Part shown: piece by piece, positions 43,540 through 52,730 of the stretch
How the letters are laid out: each line of letters starts with the position of its first letter
How positions within the stretch are numbered: the stretch's first letter is position 1
Assembly: GCF_003339505.1 (NCBI RefSeq)
Contig: NZ_QPIW01000016.1
Coordinates: 87,423-151,422, forward strand
DNA: 64,000 nucleotides
DNA from: Runella aurantiaca
GTDB lineage: Bacteria; Bacteroidota; Bacteroidia; Cytophagales; Spirosomataceae
Direction: 5' to 3'
Notes under the pieces: model-generated
The model's database searches: none
What the model saw: only the letters and a program-made list of their open reading frames with translations
What the model was told of the DNA's origin: nothing
Program-made: the position numbers and the translations under genes

Positions 43540-45576
43540 ATGAAAAACATAAAAAACCTTATAGCTGTGGTGGGGGTACTGGCCGTGATTTGCCTGCAAA
43601 CCTCCCAATCGTTTGGTTCTTCGCACCGCGAAGCGCCGCTGATTTCAAACGACCCACTGGCGGATAATACGGACTTGTACGCCTTTAAAAGTCCTAATAA
43701 TGCCGAAAATGTGGTGCTTATTGCCAATTATATCCCTTTTCAGCATCCTGCTGGCGGACCCAACTGGTATTCTTTTGGCGAACGTATTCGCTACGAAGTT
43801 CACGTTGACAACAACGCTGCCACGCCTGGTTCTGACATTATTTATCGTTTTACGTTTGAGCGTGCCAACGAAGACCCGACTACTTTTTTCCTGATTCGGT
43901 TGGGCAAAGAAAACCTGAAAACCACCTACAAGTGTGAGCGCAGCATTGACGGCGGTAGGTCTTTCAGCACCATTGTGATGAAAGGCACGGTGCCGCCACC
44001 AAACATCGGACCCCGTTCGATTGAGAACAAAACGGTGGGTTTGGGTGCTGAGTCCTACGACGATTTGGTCAATAAAGCCGTGGCCACGGCTACCACTGGC
44101 GAAAAGATTTTCTGCGGGCCAGTAGATGACCCATTCTTTGTGGACTTGGGTGGGATTTTTGACCTTGGAAATATGCGCCCAAGCAGCGGAAAAGATGGTG
44201 TGGCTAAATTCAACTGCCATTCTATCGTGATTGAAGTACCCGTTGCAACCTTGCAAAAAAGCAAAAAAACGGTGGCGCAGGCATCCAATATTCTTGACCC
44301 TGATTACGTCATTGGTGTGTATGCTTCGGCGAGCCGCCAAATGATAAAAACGCTCTATTCGGGTGGTGATGTGGGCTTTGACGGCAACTACGTTCAGGTG
44401 TCAAGGTTAGGAATGCCGTTGACCAACGAAGCCGTGATTCCGTTGGGGATGAAAGATAAATGGAATGCCGCTAAGCCAAGTGAAGATTTGCAGTTTGCCC
44501 AGTATTTTACCAATCCTGAGCTGGCACTCTACATGGATGATTCTCAGTTTGGGGCGGCAGTTCCAGGGTTGGCTCCTTTGCGAATTCAATCAAAATCATT
44601 GGGAGCCTTCGATTTTCGGAATGGCAAGCCCGGTCTTTTTGGTTTGAAAGGCAACCCAGCCCTCAACGGTACGGCGTTGTCAGAAGCGGCTTTTGGAAGT
44701 GTGTTGTTACCTGATAATAAAAGCCCACGCGCGGTTGATATTCTGCCTATTTTTTACACAGGTGTGCCAAATTTACCGCCATATCAGCTGGCCACGGGCA
44801 AAGCAGGTAATCCTTTGGCGGCAGGTAAACCGTTTATTCACAACTTCTTGCCCACTTTCGGCGATTGGCTGCGCCTCAACATGGCCGTACCCGCCACGCC
44901 CCGTACCGACCCTAAATTCAGTTCGTTGGGCTTGGTGCAAGCCGCTGTTTTGGGCCTTACTGACCCAATGTACAACGGTTCGACGGCGTTGCAGTTTATC
45001 CCCAACATGGACGGTTTCCCCAACGGTCGCCGTTTAGAGGATGACGTCACCACTATCGAACTTCAAGCCGTGGGTGGCGTTGTGTTGGCGGCCATCGGTT
45101 TGTGGTACGACGATTTTAAACCCGGCGAAACCGCCAGCCCCGTAACACCAAATCTGGTGAGTGTGCTGTCGTTTAATGCGGGGGTTACCAAAAATGATAC
45201 CATCCTGAAACCTTGGTTTCCGTACGAGCAAAATCCTTGGAGAGGTTTCCGGGGCAACAGCTACTCGGGCCCATCGACTTCATCGGCCCGTATTGCTACC
45301 ACTCCGTTGGAAGATAAAATACAGGGATTGTCGGTCAAGGTTTTGGGAAATCCCGTGTTGACGGATGATGTTTCGGTCGAAATATCGGGCGTTGACGGAC
45401 AGGCGCTGCGCATGGGCTTGACCAACAGTCAAGGTCAGGTCATGGGCCAGCAATCGGTTGGAAAAGCGGGTCGGATTGAGCGTCAAACGTTCCGCATTGG
45501 CCGTCAGCCAGGGATTTATTTCTTACAGGTATCTACCGCGAGCGAGCACCAAACGGTGAAGATTATTCGTAACTAA
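43540..45576 (+). CDS. DUF4331 secreted protein, copy 2, with T9SS type A sorting domain
   Basis: 678 residues, 27 nt after copy 1 and clearly a tandem paralogue (SSHREAPLISNDPLADNTDLYAFKSP, DPFFVDLGGIFDLGNM, NMDGFPNGRRLEDDVTTIEL). After the DUF4331 domain ends at about 575, a linker leads to a C-terminal domain from about 600 to 678: VSVEISGVDGQALRMGLTNS, QRQTF-like strand, and GIYFLQVSTASEHQTVKIIRN, the pattern of T9SS type A sorting signals. This copy should be exported across the outer membrane and anchored or released, unlike copy 1. A terminator hairpin follows. Confidence 0.93.
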   Translation: MKNIKNLIAVVGVLAVICLQTSQSFGSSHREAPLISNDPLADNTDLYAFKSPNNAENVVLIANYIPFQHPAGGPNWYSFGERIRYEVHVDNNAATPGSDIIYRFTFERANEDPTTFFLIRLGKENLKTTYKCERSIDGGRSFSTIVMKGTVPPPNIGPRSIENKTVGLGAESYDDLVNKAVATATTGEKIFCGPVDDPFFVDLGGIFDLGNMRPSSGKDGVAKFNCHSIVIEVPVATLQKSKKTVAQASNILDPDYVIGVYASASRQMIKTLYSGGDVGFDGNYVQVSRLGMPLTNEAVIPLGMKDKWNAAKPSEDLQFAQYFTNPELALYMDDSQFGAAVPGLAPLRIQSKSLGAFDFRNGKPGLFGLKGNPALNGTALSEAAFGSVLLPDNKSPRAVDILPIFYTGVPNLPPYQLATGKAGNPLAAGKPFIHNFLPTFGDWLRLNMAVPATPRTDPKFSSLGLVQAAVLGLTDPMYNGSTALQFIPNMDGFPNGRRLEDDVTTIELQAVGGVVLAAIGLWYDDFKPGETASPVTPNLVSVLSFNAGVTKNDTILKPWFPYEQNPWRGFRGNSYSGPSTSSARIATTPLEDKIQGLSVKVLGNPVLTDDVSVEISGVDGQALRMGLTNSQGQVMGQQSVGKAGRIERQTFRIGRQPGIYFLQVSTASEHQTVKIIRN

Positions 45577-45584
45577 TGAAGTAC

Positions 45585-45630
45585 TTGGGAGGTCGGTAAT
45601 GGTTTGAAAATCAGACCTCCCAATTTTTTA
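45585..45630 (+). terminator. Terminator after the DUF4331 pair
   Basis: Arms TTGGGAGGTC (45585-45594) and GACCTCCCAA (45614-45623) form a perfect 10-bp stem with a 19-nt loop, followed by six T. It begins just after the stop and separates the pair from the TPR gene, though read-through is possible. Confidence 0.78.
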
Positions 45631-45659
45631 ACAACAACCGCTATCTCCCCTCTAAAAAA

Positions 45660-46982
45660 ATGAAAAAAGTAATATTTATCCCAAAACGAGCACTGTTGTT
45701 CTCCCTCCCCATTTTGATGGTTGGTTTGCTACCAATGAGTTGCACCGACAAAGGAAAAACAGGCACTGAAACCACCGCTTCAAGCAACTCAACGATGGAA
45801 ATACCCGCCCTGTATGAACGTCGGGGAGAGTTGGCCAAAGCCGAAGAATGGGTACGAACAAAAGAAAAAGTAGAAGAACTGAAGAAACAAATCAAAAAAG
45901 ACCCGAGTGATGTCAAACCGCGTCTTCAGGTTGCCATGATTTACCTTTCGGAGGCACGGATTACGGGCGAACATCCCTATTATTATCCCGCGATTTTAAC
46001 CATCTTGGACGGTGTGTTGGCGATGGATTACAAAAACTTTGAGGCGACTACTTTCAAGGCTTCCGTAAAAATGTCGCAGCACCAATTTGCCGAAGCCCGC
46101 GATTTGGCCGAAAAAGCCCGCCAACTCAATCCCAACAACGCCTACGTGTATGGCGTGTTGGTCGATGCCAACGTCGAACTCGGTAACTATGAAGAAGCCG
46201 TGGCGATGTCGGACAAAATGCAGCAGATGAAGCCTTCGTTGGAATCGTACTCGCGGGCGTCTTATCTGCGGGAGATTTATGGACAGTACCCCAGTTCCAT
46301 CGAAGCCATGAAATTGGCCGTTGACGCAGGGCTGCCCGGCTCAGAGCCGTATTGCTGGAGTAAAAACACCTTGGCGCAATTGTACGAAACAACGGGCAAA
46401 TTGAAAGAAGCCGAACAGCAATACAACGAAATTTTGGCGTTGCGTCCGAGTTATGCTTTTGCGTTGAGAGGAGTTGCTCGCATTCATAAAGCCAGAAAAG
46501 AGTACGATAAAGCCCTAGTAACGCTGGACAAAGCGGCGGCTATTATGCCCGAATTCTCGTTTCACGAAGAAATGGCCGAAATCTACGCGCTTCAAGGAGA
46601 TAAAGAAAAAGCAAATGCCAAATACGCCGAGGTGGTAAAGATGTTGGATGAAGATGCGCAGTCAGGCCACGCCGTTGATTTGGAGCTTTGCAAGCTGTAT
46701 ACGCAAATGGGACAGTTTGATTCGGCGTTGAAATATGGCATGAAAGAATACAATAAACGTCCCAAAAATATTGATGTGAACCATGCGTTGGCGTGGGTGT
46801 ATTTCAAACAAAATGATATTCAAAAAGCGCAGCAACACGTACAGGTGGCATTGCGTACGGGTAGCAAAGACCCTGAATTACTACAAAAAGCGGGCGCGAT
46901 TGAGCTTGCCCTCGGCAATGCTGGCCCAGGGAATAAACTGATTGCCGAAGCCAAAAAAACCAATCCGAGGTTTACGCTCTGA
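45660..46982 (+). CDS. TPR-repeat lipoprotein of the DUF4331 locus
   Basis: 440 residues. The signal ends GLLPMSCTDKG, giving a likely lipid-modified Cys near residue 28. About nine tetratricopeptide repeats fill residues 75-435 (for example EAEQQYNEILALRPSYAFALRGVARIHKARKEYDKAL, ALKYGMKEYNKRPKNIDVNHALAWVYFKQNDIQKAQQ). It lies between the DUF4331 pair and a TonB-dependent receptor. The same trio occurs together in other Bacteroidota as far as I recall, which suggests it is a scaffold of the system (inference). Confidence 0.88.
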   Translation: MKKVIFIPKRALLFSLPILMVGLLPMSCTDKGKTGTETTASSNSTMEIPALYERRGELAKAEEWVRTKEKVEELKKQIKKDPSDVKPRLQVAMIYLSEARITGEHPYYYPAILTILDGVLAMDYKNFEATTFKASVKMSQHQFAEARDLAEKARQLNPNNAYVYGVLVDANVELGNYEEAVAMSDKMQQMKPSLESYSRASYLREIYGQYPSSIEAMKLAVDAGLPGSEPYCWSKNTLAQLYETTGKLKEAEQQYNEILALRPSYAFALRGVARIHKARKEYDKALVTLDKAAAIMPEFSFHEEMAEIYALQGDKEKANAKYAEVVKMLDEDAQSGHAVDLELCKLYTQMGQFDSALKYGMKEYNKRPKNIDVNHALAWVYFKQNDIQKAQQHVQVALRTGSKDPELLQKAGAIELALGNAGPGNKLIAEAKKTNPRFTL

Positions 46983-47139
46983 GGTTAGATTGGATGGCTT
47001 AAATCTCGTTTTTTTACAAAATTTGGGTACGATTCACTCTTTAAAACGTATTTTTATGGCGTTATCGAACCCACTTGGGGATGAGTTGGTTTCTATTTCT
47101 TTGTGTATTTCGTGCCATTTTTAGTTTTCTCTTTCGATT

Positions 47140-49422
47140 ATGAAACGAATTGTTTGTTGCATACTATTCATTATCAGCTGTTTATTTAGTTTTTCGACAT
47201 TTGCGCACCTTGGAAGTATTTCGGGTGTGGTGTATGAACAAACCACCAACCTGCCCTTGCGGGGCGTAAATGTTCAGTTGACGGGGCTAGGTAAAACAAC
47301 CATGACCAATGAATTGGGTCAATACCGCTTTGATGAACTGGTAGCGGCTCCTTACAAAATCGAATTGTCGTACGTAGGTTTGAAAACCGTAGTGGTAGAA
47401 GCGATTGTGCTGGATGACCAAACTACTTCTCTAAAAACGTTTATGGCCAACTCCACCCTCGAATTGAGAGAAGTGGTAGTGTCGGCGCAACGGGCGCACG
47501 ACCAGCAGCTTATCAGTAATCTCGACATTAAAATTCGCCCCATTGTCAACTCACAGGAGGTTTTAAGGATGGTGCCGGGCTTGTTTATTGGCCAACATGC
47601 AGGCGGCGGAAAAGCCGAACAGATTTTTTTGCGCGGGTTTGACATCGACCACGGCACCGATATTCAACTCACTGTAGATGGAATGCCGGTCAATATGGTT
47701 TCTCACGCCCACGGGCAAGGATACGCTGATTTGCATTTTGTGATTCCCGAATTGATTCAGGGCGTTGATTTCAAAAAAGGGCCTTATCATGCCGAAAAAG
47801 GCAACTTTACGACCGCAGGTTGGGTAAACTTTCGCACGCGCAACGCGCTTGACCGCTCGTTTGTGAAACTGGAAACGGGCCAATTTGGCACGTACCGGGC
47901 GGTAGCAGGGTTGGATTTGCTGGGAAATCGTGTGAAATCTGGAAAAAATCGCGACAAAAATCAATCGGCGTATTTGGCATCGGAGTATTCTTATTCTAAT
48001 TCGTATTTTGACAATCCGCAGGACTTTAAGCGCCTGAATATCATGGGAAAATACCACGGGCATCTTTCCCCAACAACCTACCTCACGCTGACAGGGTCGA
48101 CGTTTTGGAGTAAATGGAACCACTCGGGGCAGATTCCCGACCGGGCCATTGAATCGGGGCTGACGGGCTTTTTTGGATCCGTCGATCCTACCGAAGGCGG
48201 TGAAACAAGTCGAACCAATGTGAATGTACAACTGGTGACCGTGACACCGCGTAACCATACCATCAAAAATCAGCTTTTTTACGGAAATTATAATTTTGAG
48301 TTGTATTCCAACTTCACCTTTTTTCTGGAAGATTCAATCAATGGCGACCAAATTCGTCAGAAAGAGAAGCGTAATTTAGTGGGTTATAACGGTAGTTTTT
48401 CTACCCAAAATGACGTAGGCAACACACAATGGACGACTACTTTGGGTGTACAGTACCGACAAGATTTTACGAAAAATACGGAACTTTCGCACACCAAAAA
48501 TCGAACAGAAACGCTCAATCGGATTCAATTTGGAAATATCAACGAACTCAACGCTTCGGTATATGCCGACGAGCTGGTTCAGGTTTCTAGTCGGTTGACC
48601 ATCAACGCAGGCCTCCGGCTAGATTTTTTTCGTAATCAATACGAAGATTTACTGTCCGCCCCTCTTACAACCAAACAGGCTTCGGCGGCGATTCTTTCGC
48701 CCAAGTTGAATTTTTATTACACCTTCAATAACCGTTTTCAACTGTACCTCAACACGGGTCGGGGTTTTCATTCCAACGACACTAGGGTAGTGGTTCCGCA
48801 GGGAGGTCGGCAGATTTTGCCGCCCGCCTATGGCTCCGATTTAGGCGCGATTTTCAAACCTTTTCCTAAGTTACTCATCAATGCTGCCGCGTGGTATCTG
48901 TGGCTGCAACAGGAATTTGTGTACGTAGGTGATGCGGGCGTGGTTGAGCCCGGTGGCCGTACGCGTCGGCAGGGGATTGATTTGTCGGTGCGGTATCAAA
49001 TCACCGACCACTTGTACGCTGACATTGACGTAAATACCACCAAACCAAGGGCAATCGGAGAATTGGAAGGCCAAAACTACCTACCTCTGGCTCCTGTTTT
49101 TACGACGATGGGTGGCCTGTCGGTACAAAATAATGCGGGTTTCAGCGGGTCGTTGCGGTATCGTTACATTGGCAACCGTCCCGCCAACGAGGACAATTCC
49201 ATCGTGGCCAAGGGCTATTTTGTAACGGACATGCAGGCCAATTATAGCCGCAAAAATTATACGCTTGGCCTGTCGGTTCAGAATCTGTTTAATACACGTT
49301 GGAAAGAAACGCAGTTTGCGACCGAAAGCCGATTGCAGGGAGAAGCGGTACCCGTCGAAGAAATTCACTTTACACCCGGAACGCCCTTTTTCGCCCGTTT
49401 GAGCTTGACGGTTTTCTTTTAA
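47140..49422 (+). CDS. TonB-dependent receptor with His-rich plug, DUF4331 locus
   Basis: 760 residues. A signal peptide is followed by a carboxypeptidase-like regulatory domain (about 25-115, GSISGVVYEQTTNLPLRGVNV). The plug domain has VVVSAQRAHDQQLISNLD and QEVLRMVPGLFIGQH. A distinctive segment follows, FDIDHGTDIQLTVDGMPVNM then SHAHGQGYADLHFVIPELI and KKGPYHAEKGNF, carrying at least six His within about 45 residues. A 22-strand barrel follows and ends LSLTVFF. No STN domain and no adjacent sigma factor. It should import a TonB-dependent ligand. The His cluster hints at a metal or metal complex but this is unproven. Confidence 0.92.
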   Translation: MKRIVCCILFIISCLFSFSTFAHLGSISGVVYEQTTNLPLRGVNVQLTGLGKTTMTNELGQYRFDELVAAPYKIELSYVGLKTVVVEAIVLDDQTTSLKTFMANSTLELREVVVSAQRAHDQQLISNLDIKIRPIVNSQEVLRMVPGLFIGQHAGGGKAEQIFLRGFDIDHGTDIQLTVDGMPVNMVSHAHGQGYADLHFVIPELIQGVDFKKGPYHAEKGNFTTAGWVNFRTRNALDRSFVKLETGQFGTYRAVAGLDLLGNRVKSGKNRDKNQSAYLASEYSYSNSYFDNPQDFKRLNIMGKYHGHLSPTTYLTLTGSTFWSKWNHSGQIPDRAIESGLTGFFGSVDPTEGGETSRTNVNVQLVTVTPRNHTIKNQLFYGNYNFELYSNFTFFLEDSINGDQIRQKEKRNLVGYNGSFSTQNDVGNTQWTTTLGVQYRQDFTKNTELSHTKNRTETLNRIQFGNINELNASVYADELVQVSSRLTINAGLRLDFFRNQYEDLLSAPLTTKQASAAILSPKLNFYYTFNNRFQLYLNTGRGFHSNDTRVVVPQGGRQILPPAYGSDLGAIFKPFPKLLINAAAWYLWLQQEFVYVGDAGVVEPGGRTRRQGIDLSVRYQITDHLYADIDVNTTKPRAIGELEGQNYLPLAPVFTTMGGLSVQNNAGFSGSLRYRYIGNRPANEDNSIVAKGYFVTDMQANYSRKNYTLGLSVQNLFNTRWKETQFATESRLQGEAVPVEEIHFTPGTPFFARLSLTVFF

Positions 49423-49588
49423 GTTTGAATAAATAATGTTTGTTAGTGGGTAAATGGTTGATAAGCAAATGTTTGTGAGATTATGAAGGCTTGCTGTGGC
49501 TGAGCTAATTTTTGGTAATCATTGGGTTACGGAAATTATTAGGGTCAAGTTTAGTATTTTTGGGTTCTGAAATCATCAAAACGCTTTA

Positions 49589-50524
49589 ATGCTCCAACAC
49601 TGGTCCGACTCCAAATACCGACAGTTGCGTAAAACTTATGCTTTCTTGCACCGAAAGCGGTTCTTTAGCAATGGCGTTTCGTTGGCGGATATTGGCACGT
49701 TGTTGATTGAAAAAATTCTGTTGTACGACATCGACCAACGGGCAACTGCCGTGGCTTACAACTTCACGCTCGCCGTTTTTCCCGCCATTCTGTTTTTGTT
49801 TACGCTGATTCCGTACTTCCCGATTGCCAACATGGAGTCTCAAATCATGAACTTCATGTACGATGCCATGCCCAAATCGTTGTACGAATTTGCGGCGGCC
49901 ACTATTTATGACATCATCAGTCGGAAGCAGGGCGGCATTTTGTCGTTTGGTTTTGTGTTTGCGTTGCTCACCGCTACCAACGGCATGGGAGCGCTCATGA
50001 CCGCCTTCAACATGGTAGACCATACGTCGGAAAACCGAGGATTTTTTAAGGCCAAAGGAATTGCCTTATTGCTGACTGTGTTGCTATCGACCGTGCTTTT
50101 TTTGGCGGTTTTGGTGATTATTGTGGGCGGGTTTTTGGTCGATTGGTTGCACCAAACCATTTTGTTTGGAGATAATTTAACCGTCTTTTTATTGGACGCT
50201 CTGCGCTATTTGGTGATGTTTTTCGCCTTTACGGTTGCGGTAGCCATCATTTATCGGTTTGCCCCCAAAGTACGGCACGGGTGGCGCTTCTTTAATTTAG
50301 GGGCAATTATTGCCTCAATGTTGATTATTTTGGTGACCTACGGATTCTCTTTTTATCTCTCTCGTTTTAGTAGTTACAACAAACTCTACGGCTCTATCGG
50401 AACCATCATTGCGATGATGATTTGGTTTTACCTCGTAGCGTTGCTGTTGATTTTTGGATTTGAGCTCAATACCAGCATTTGGCGGGCCAAGCATATTGGA
50501 AGAGGCGCCGAAACAAAAAAATAA
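49589..50524 (+). CDS. YihY/virulence factor BrkB family membrane protein
   Basis: 311 residues with about six membrane helices. The family core is visible: VAYNFTLAVFPAILFLFTLIPYF, GGILSFGFVFALLTATNGMGALMTAFN, then YRFAPKVRHGWRFFNLGAIIASMLIILVTYGFSFY and GTIIAMMIWFYLVALLLIFGFELN. The protein was long misnamed RNase BN; its role is unknown, perhaps transport. It is followed by a hairpin that overlaps its stop codon. Confidence 0.93.
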   Translation: MLQHWSDSKYRQLRKTYAFLHRKRFFSNGVSLADIGTLLIEKILLYDIDQRATAVAYNFTLAVFPAILFLFTLIPYFPIANMESQIMNFMYDAMPKSLYEFAAATIYDIISRKQGGILSFGFVFALLTATNGMGALMTAFNMVDHTSENRGFFKAKGIALLLTVLLSTVLFLAVLVIIVGGFLVDWLHQTILFGDNLTVFLLDALRYLVMFFAFTVAVAIIYRFAPKVRHGWRFFNLGAIIASMLIILVTYGFSFYLSRFSSYNKLYGSIGTIIAMMIWFYLVALLLIFGFELNTSIWRAKHIGRGAETKK

Positions 50525-50554
50525 ATGCCATCCGCAAATTGGAATGGCATTTAT
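50521..50554 (+). terminator. Terminator overlapping the yihY-like stop codon
   Basis: Arms ATAAATGCCAT (50521-50531) and ATGGCATTTAT (50544-50554) form an 11-bp stem whose left arm includes the TAA stop. The loop is 12 nt. No long T-run follows, so efficiency is uncertain. Confidence 0.6.
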
Positions 50555-50898
50555 GTACTACCCTAACCCATAAATAATGAAAGATATACTTCTATATCGT
50601 ATCATGACGAAATAGCAGAGAAAACCGTGCCAAAGTGTGGGACGATTTTGATTTGTGTTTCTGTTTTTATGGTATATTTTATAATTCATTGATTTTTAAA
50701 TTGTTAGTTATTTTTTTGGGATTTTATATGCCAAAAAATACAATATATGCTTCCCCAAAACCTATCCCTGATTGCTTTTTAGTTTACCGTTTACTAAAAA
50801 GTTAGGGTATTTTGATTAGAGATAGAGTCTAATATTTTACATTTACTATACAAAAACGCGCCGTTTATAAATTTTTAAGCGTACTGTAACCATTGAAT
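50555..50898. other. 344-bp AT-rich leader of the glycosyltransferase
   Basis: AT-rich non-coding stretch. An inverted repeat CTTTTTAGT (50775-50783) / ACTAAAAAG (50793-50801) with a 9-nt loop lies about 100 nt before the gene and may be regulatory. No open frame of note and no clear TAnnTTTG box in good position. Confidence 0.4.
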
Positions 50899-51903
50899 AT
50901 GAATCCAATCGTCACCGTTATTTGCACCTGCTACAATCATGAACTCTTTGTTCGGGAAAGTCTCTTATCGGTCATTCAACAAACGTATTCTGCCATTCAG
51001 TTGATTGTGATTGATAACGCGAGCACTGATGAATCAAGGAGGGTGATTCAACGCCTAGTAGATGAGTACCCCGAAATTGTTTTTATAAGAAATACCCACA
51101 ACATAGGTCTATGCCGGGCTTTTAATCAAGGCCTTGGCGAAGCCACGGGTAAGTATGTCATTGATTTAGCTGCGGACGATGTGATGCCCCCCAACCGTAT
51201 CGAAATGCAAGTACAAGCCTTTGAGAGCCTCCCCAAAGACTACGCGGTGGTATTCTCAAATGCCGCTTACATTGATTCTTCGGGCGTCAAATTGGGCTAT
51301 CATTATGCATTGCGCGCCAATGGGCACGCCAAAGGCCAAGTGCCCACGGGCGATATCTACAAAGAAATTTTGCGACGCTACTTTATTTGTACGCCTTCTA
51401 TCATGATGCGTAAGTCGGTGCTGATGAAACTGGGCGGGTACGACGAAAACCTCAGTTACGAAGATTTTGACTTCTTTATCCGTTCGGCCCACGATTACAA
51501 ATACCACTACATCGACGAAGTACTGATGTATAAACGCGTTTTGGACGATTCGTTGGCGACGCAATTTTACCGCATCGGCAACCCAATGTTGCGGTCGAGT
51601 TGGGAGGTGTGCAACAAGGCCTACGATTTGAGCCGGTCGCAAGAAGAATACGATATTTTGGCCAATAGAATCCGGGAGTTTATCAAGAAATGTTTCGTGG
51701 CCGAAGACCCTGAACAAGCCCTTGCATTCAGAAAACTACTCAATTACATCGAAGACCCCGGCTGGAAAACCGACCTTTTGGTGTTTCTCTGCCGCCTACA
51801 TTTGCCCGTCAACTGGCTATATCAGCGCTACGCCAAGTGGCGCAATCACCGCAACCTCGCCCTGATGCAGCAGGGAGTACCTTTTGTCCAACTGGAACGG
51901 TAG
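50899..51903 (+). CDS. Family 2 glycosyltransferase
   Basis: 334 residues from ATG 50899. GT-A fold: VTVICTCYNHELFVRESLLSVI, then QLIVIDNASTDES, then FNQGLGEATGKYVIDLAADDVMPPNR with the DxD-like acidic pair, then EDFDFFIRSAHDYKYHYIDE. No membrane segment. It transfers an activated sugar to an unknown acceptor, most likely for surface polysaccharide. It stands alone rather than in a polysaccharide cluster. Confidence 0.92.
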   Translation: MNPIVTVICTCYNHELFVRESLLSVIQQTYSAIQLIVIDNASTDESRRVIQRLVDEYPEIVFIRNTHNIGLCRAFNQGLGEATGKYVIDLAADDVMPPNRIEMQVQAFESLPKDYAVVFSNAAYIDSSGVKLGYHYALRANGHAKGQVPTGDIYKEILRRYFICTPSIMMRKSVLMKLGGYDENLSYEDFDFFIRSAHDYKYHYIDEVLMYKRVLDDSLATQFYRIGNPMLRSSWEVCNKAYDLSRSQEEYDILANRIREFIKKCFVAEDPEQALAFRKLLNYIEDPGWKTDLLVFLCRLHLPVNWLYQRYAKWRNHRNLALMQQGVPFVQLER

Positions 51904-52035
51904 TGAGTTAAAAGTGGAGAGGGAGCAAAATAGGCCCAAACGTGTAAAATAGTTGAAGGAAGTTTCCAATTAATGAAAAATTCCGCGTAATTAGTCCAAC
52001 TGATTTTGCACTCAAACACTTAACCCACTTCCTAC

Positions 52036-52656
52036 GTGCCTGCGGAATTTCTTCATATTCACCCCCAAACGCCCGAACCGCGTAAGATTCAGCAGGTAGT
52101 CAACAGCCTGCGCAACGGGGGCATTGTTATTTATCCCACCGATACCGTCTACGCCCTCGGCTGCGATATTCACAATGCCCGGGCCGTGGAGCGCATTGCG
52201 CGTATCAAAGGAATCAAACCCCAAAAGAATGATTTCTCGTTTATTTGCCACGATTTGAGTCATATTTCAGACTATGCTAGGGTAAGTAACGCCGCTTTTA
52301 AAGTAATGAAACGCCTCCTGCCTGGGCCGTTTACATTTATTTTGGAAGCCAACAATAAGGTTCCGAAAGTATTGGCCAATCGCAAAACCGTGGGAATCAG
52401 GGTGCCCGACCACCCCATTACGCGGATGATTGTGTTTGAATTGGACCATCCCATTATTACTACTTCCATTAAAGATGACGAAGACGAAATCATGGAATAT
52501 CCCACCGACCCCGAAATTATCTTTGAACGTTTTCAGCATCAGGTAGATATTGTCATTGACGGAGGCTTTGGCGGGCTGATTCCTTCCACGGTCATTGATG
52601 CCACCGACGATAATTTTGACATAATTCGGGAAGGTGCTGGTGAATTTACGCGTTAG
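52036..52656 (+). CDS. YciO-type Sua5/YrdC-family protein
   Basis: 206 residues starting at GTG 52036. It follows E. coli YciO closely: [66 protein letters not shown], and the end [20 protein letters not shown]. The YrdC nucleotide-binding fold makes threonylcarbamoyl-AMP in TsaC, but YciO members are slow in that reaction and their role is unsettled. The main TsaC gene is likely elsewhere. Confidence 0.9.
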   Translation: MPAEFLHIHPQTPEPRKIQQVVNSLRNGGIVIYPTDTVYALGCDIHNARAVERIARIKGIKPQKNDFSFICHDLSHISDYARVSNAAFKVMKRLLPGPFTFILEANNKVPKVLANRKTVGIRVPDHPITRMIVFELDHPIITTSIKDDEDEIMEYPTDPEIIFERFQHQVDIVIDGGFGGLIPSTVIDATDDNFDIIREGAGEFTR

Positions 52657-52730
52657 TAAAGCGCCCGCTCACAATAAAATACATTCAATACGTTCCTGAT
52701 TTTGTAGGAAAAATATTAAAAACTGTTGTC

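Noticed and set aside
43645..44340. A 231-codon minus-strand open frame
   Set aside because: Antisense to the second DUF4331 gene; a similar shadow frame lies opposite the first, as expected from the paralogy.
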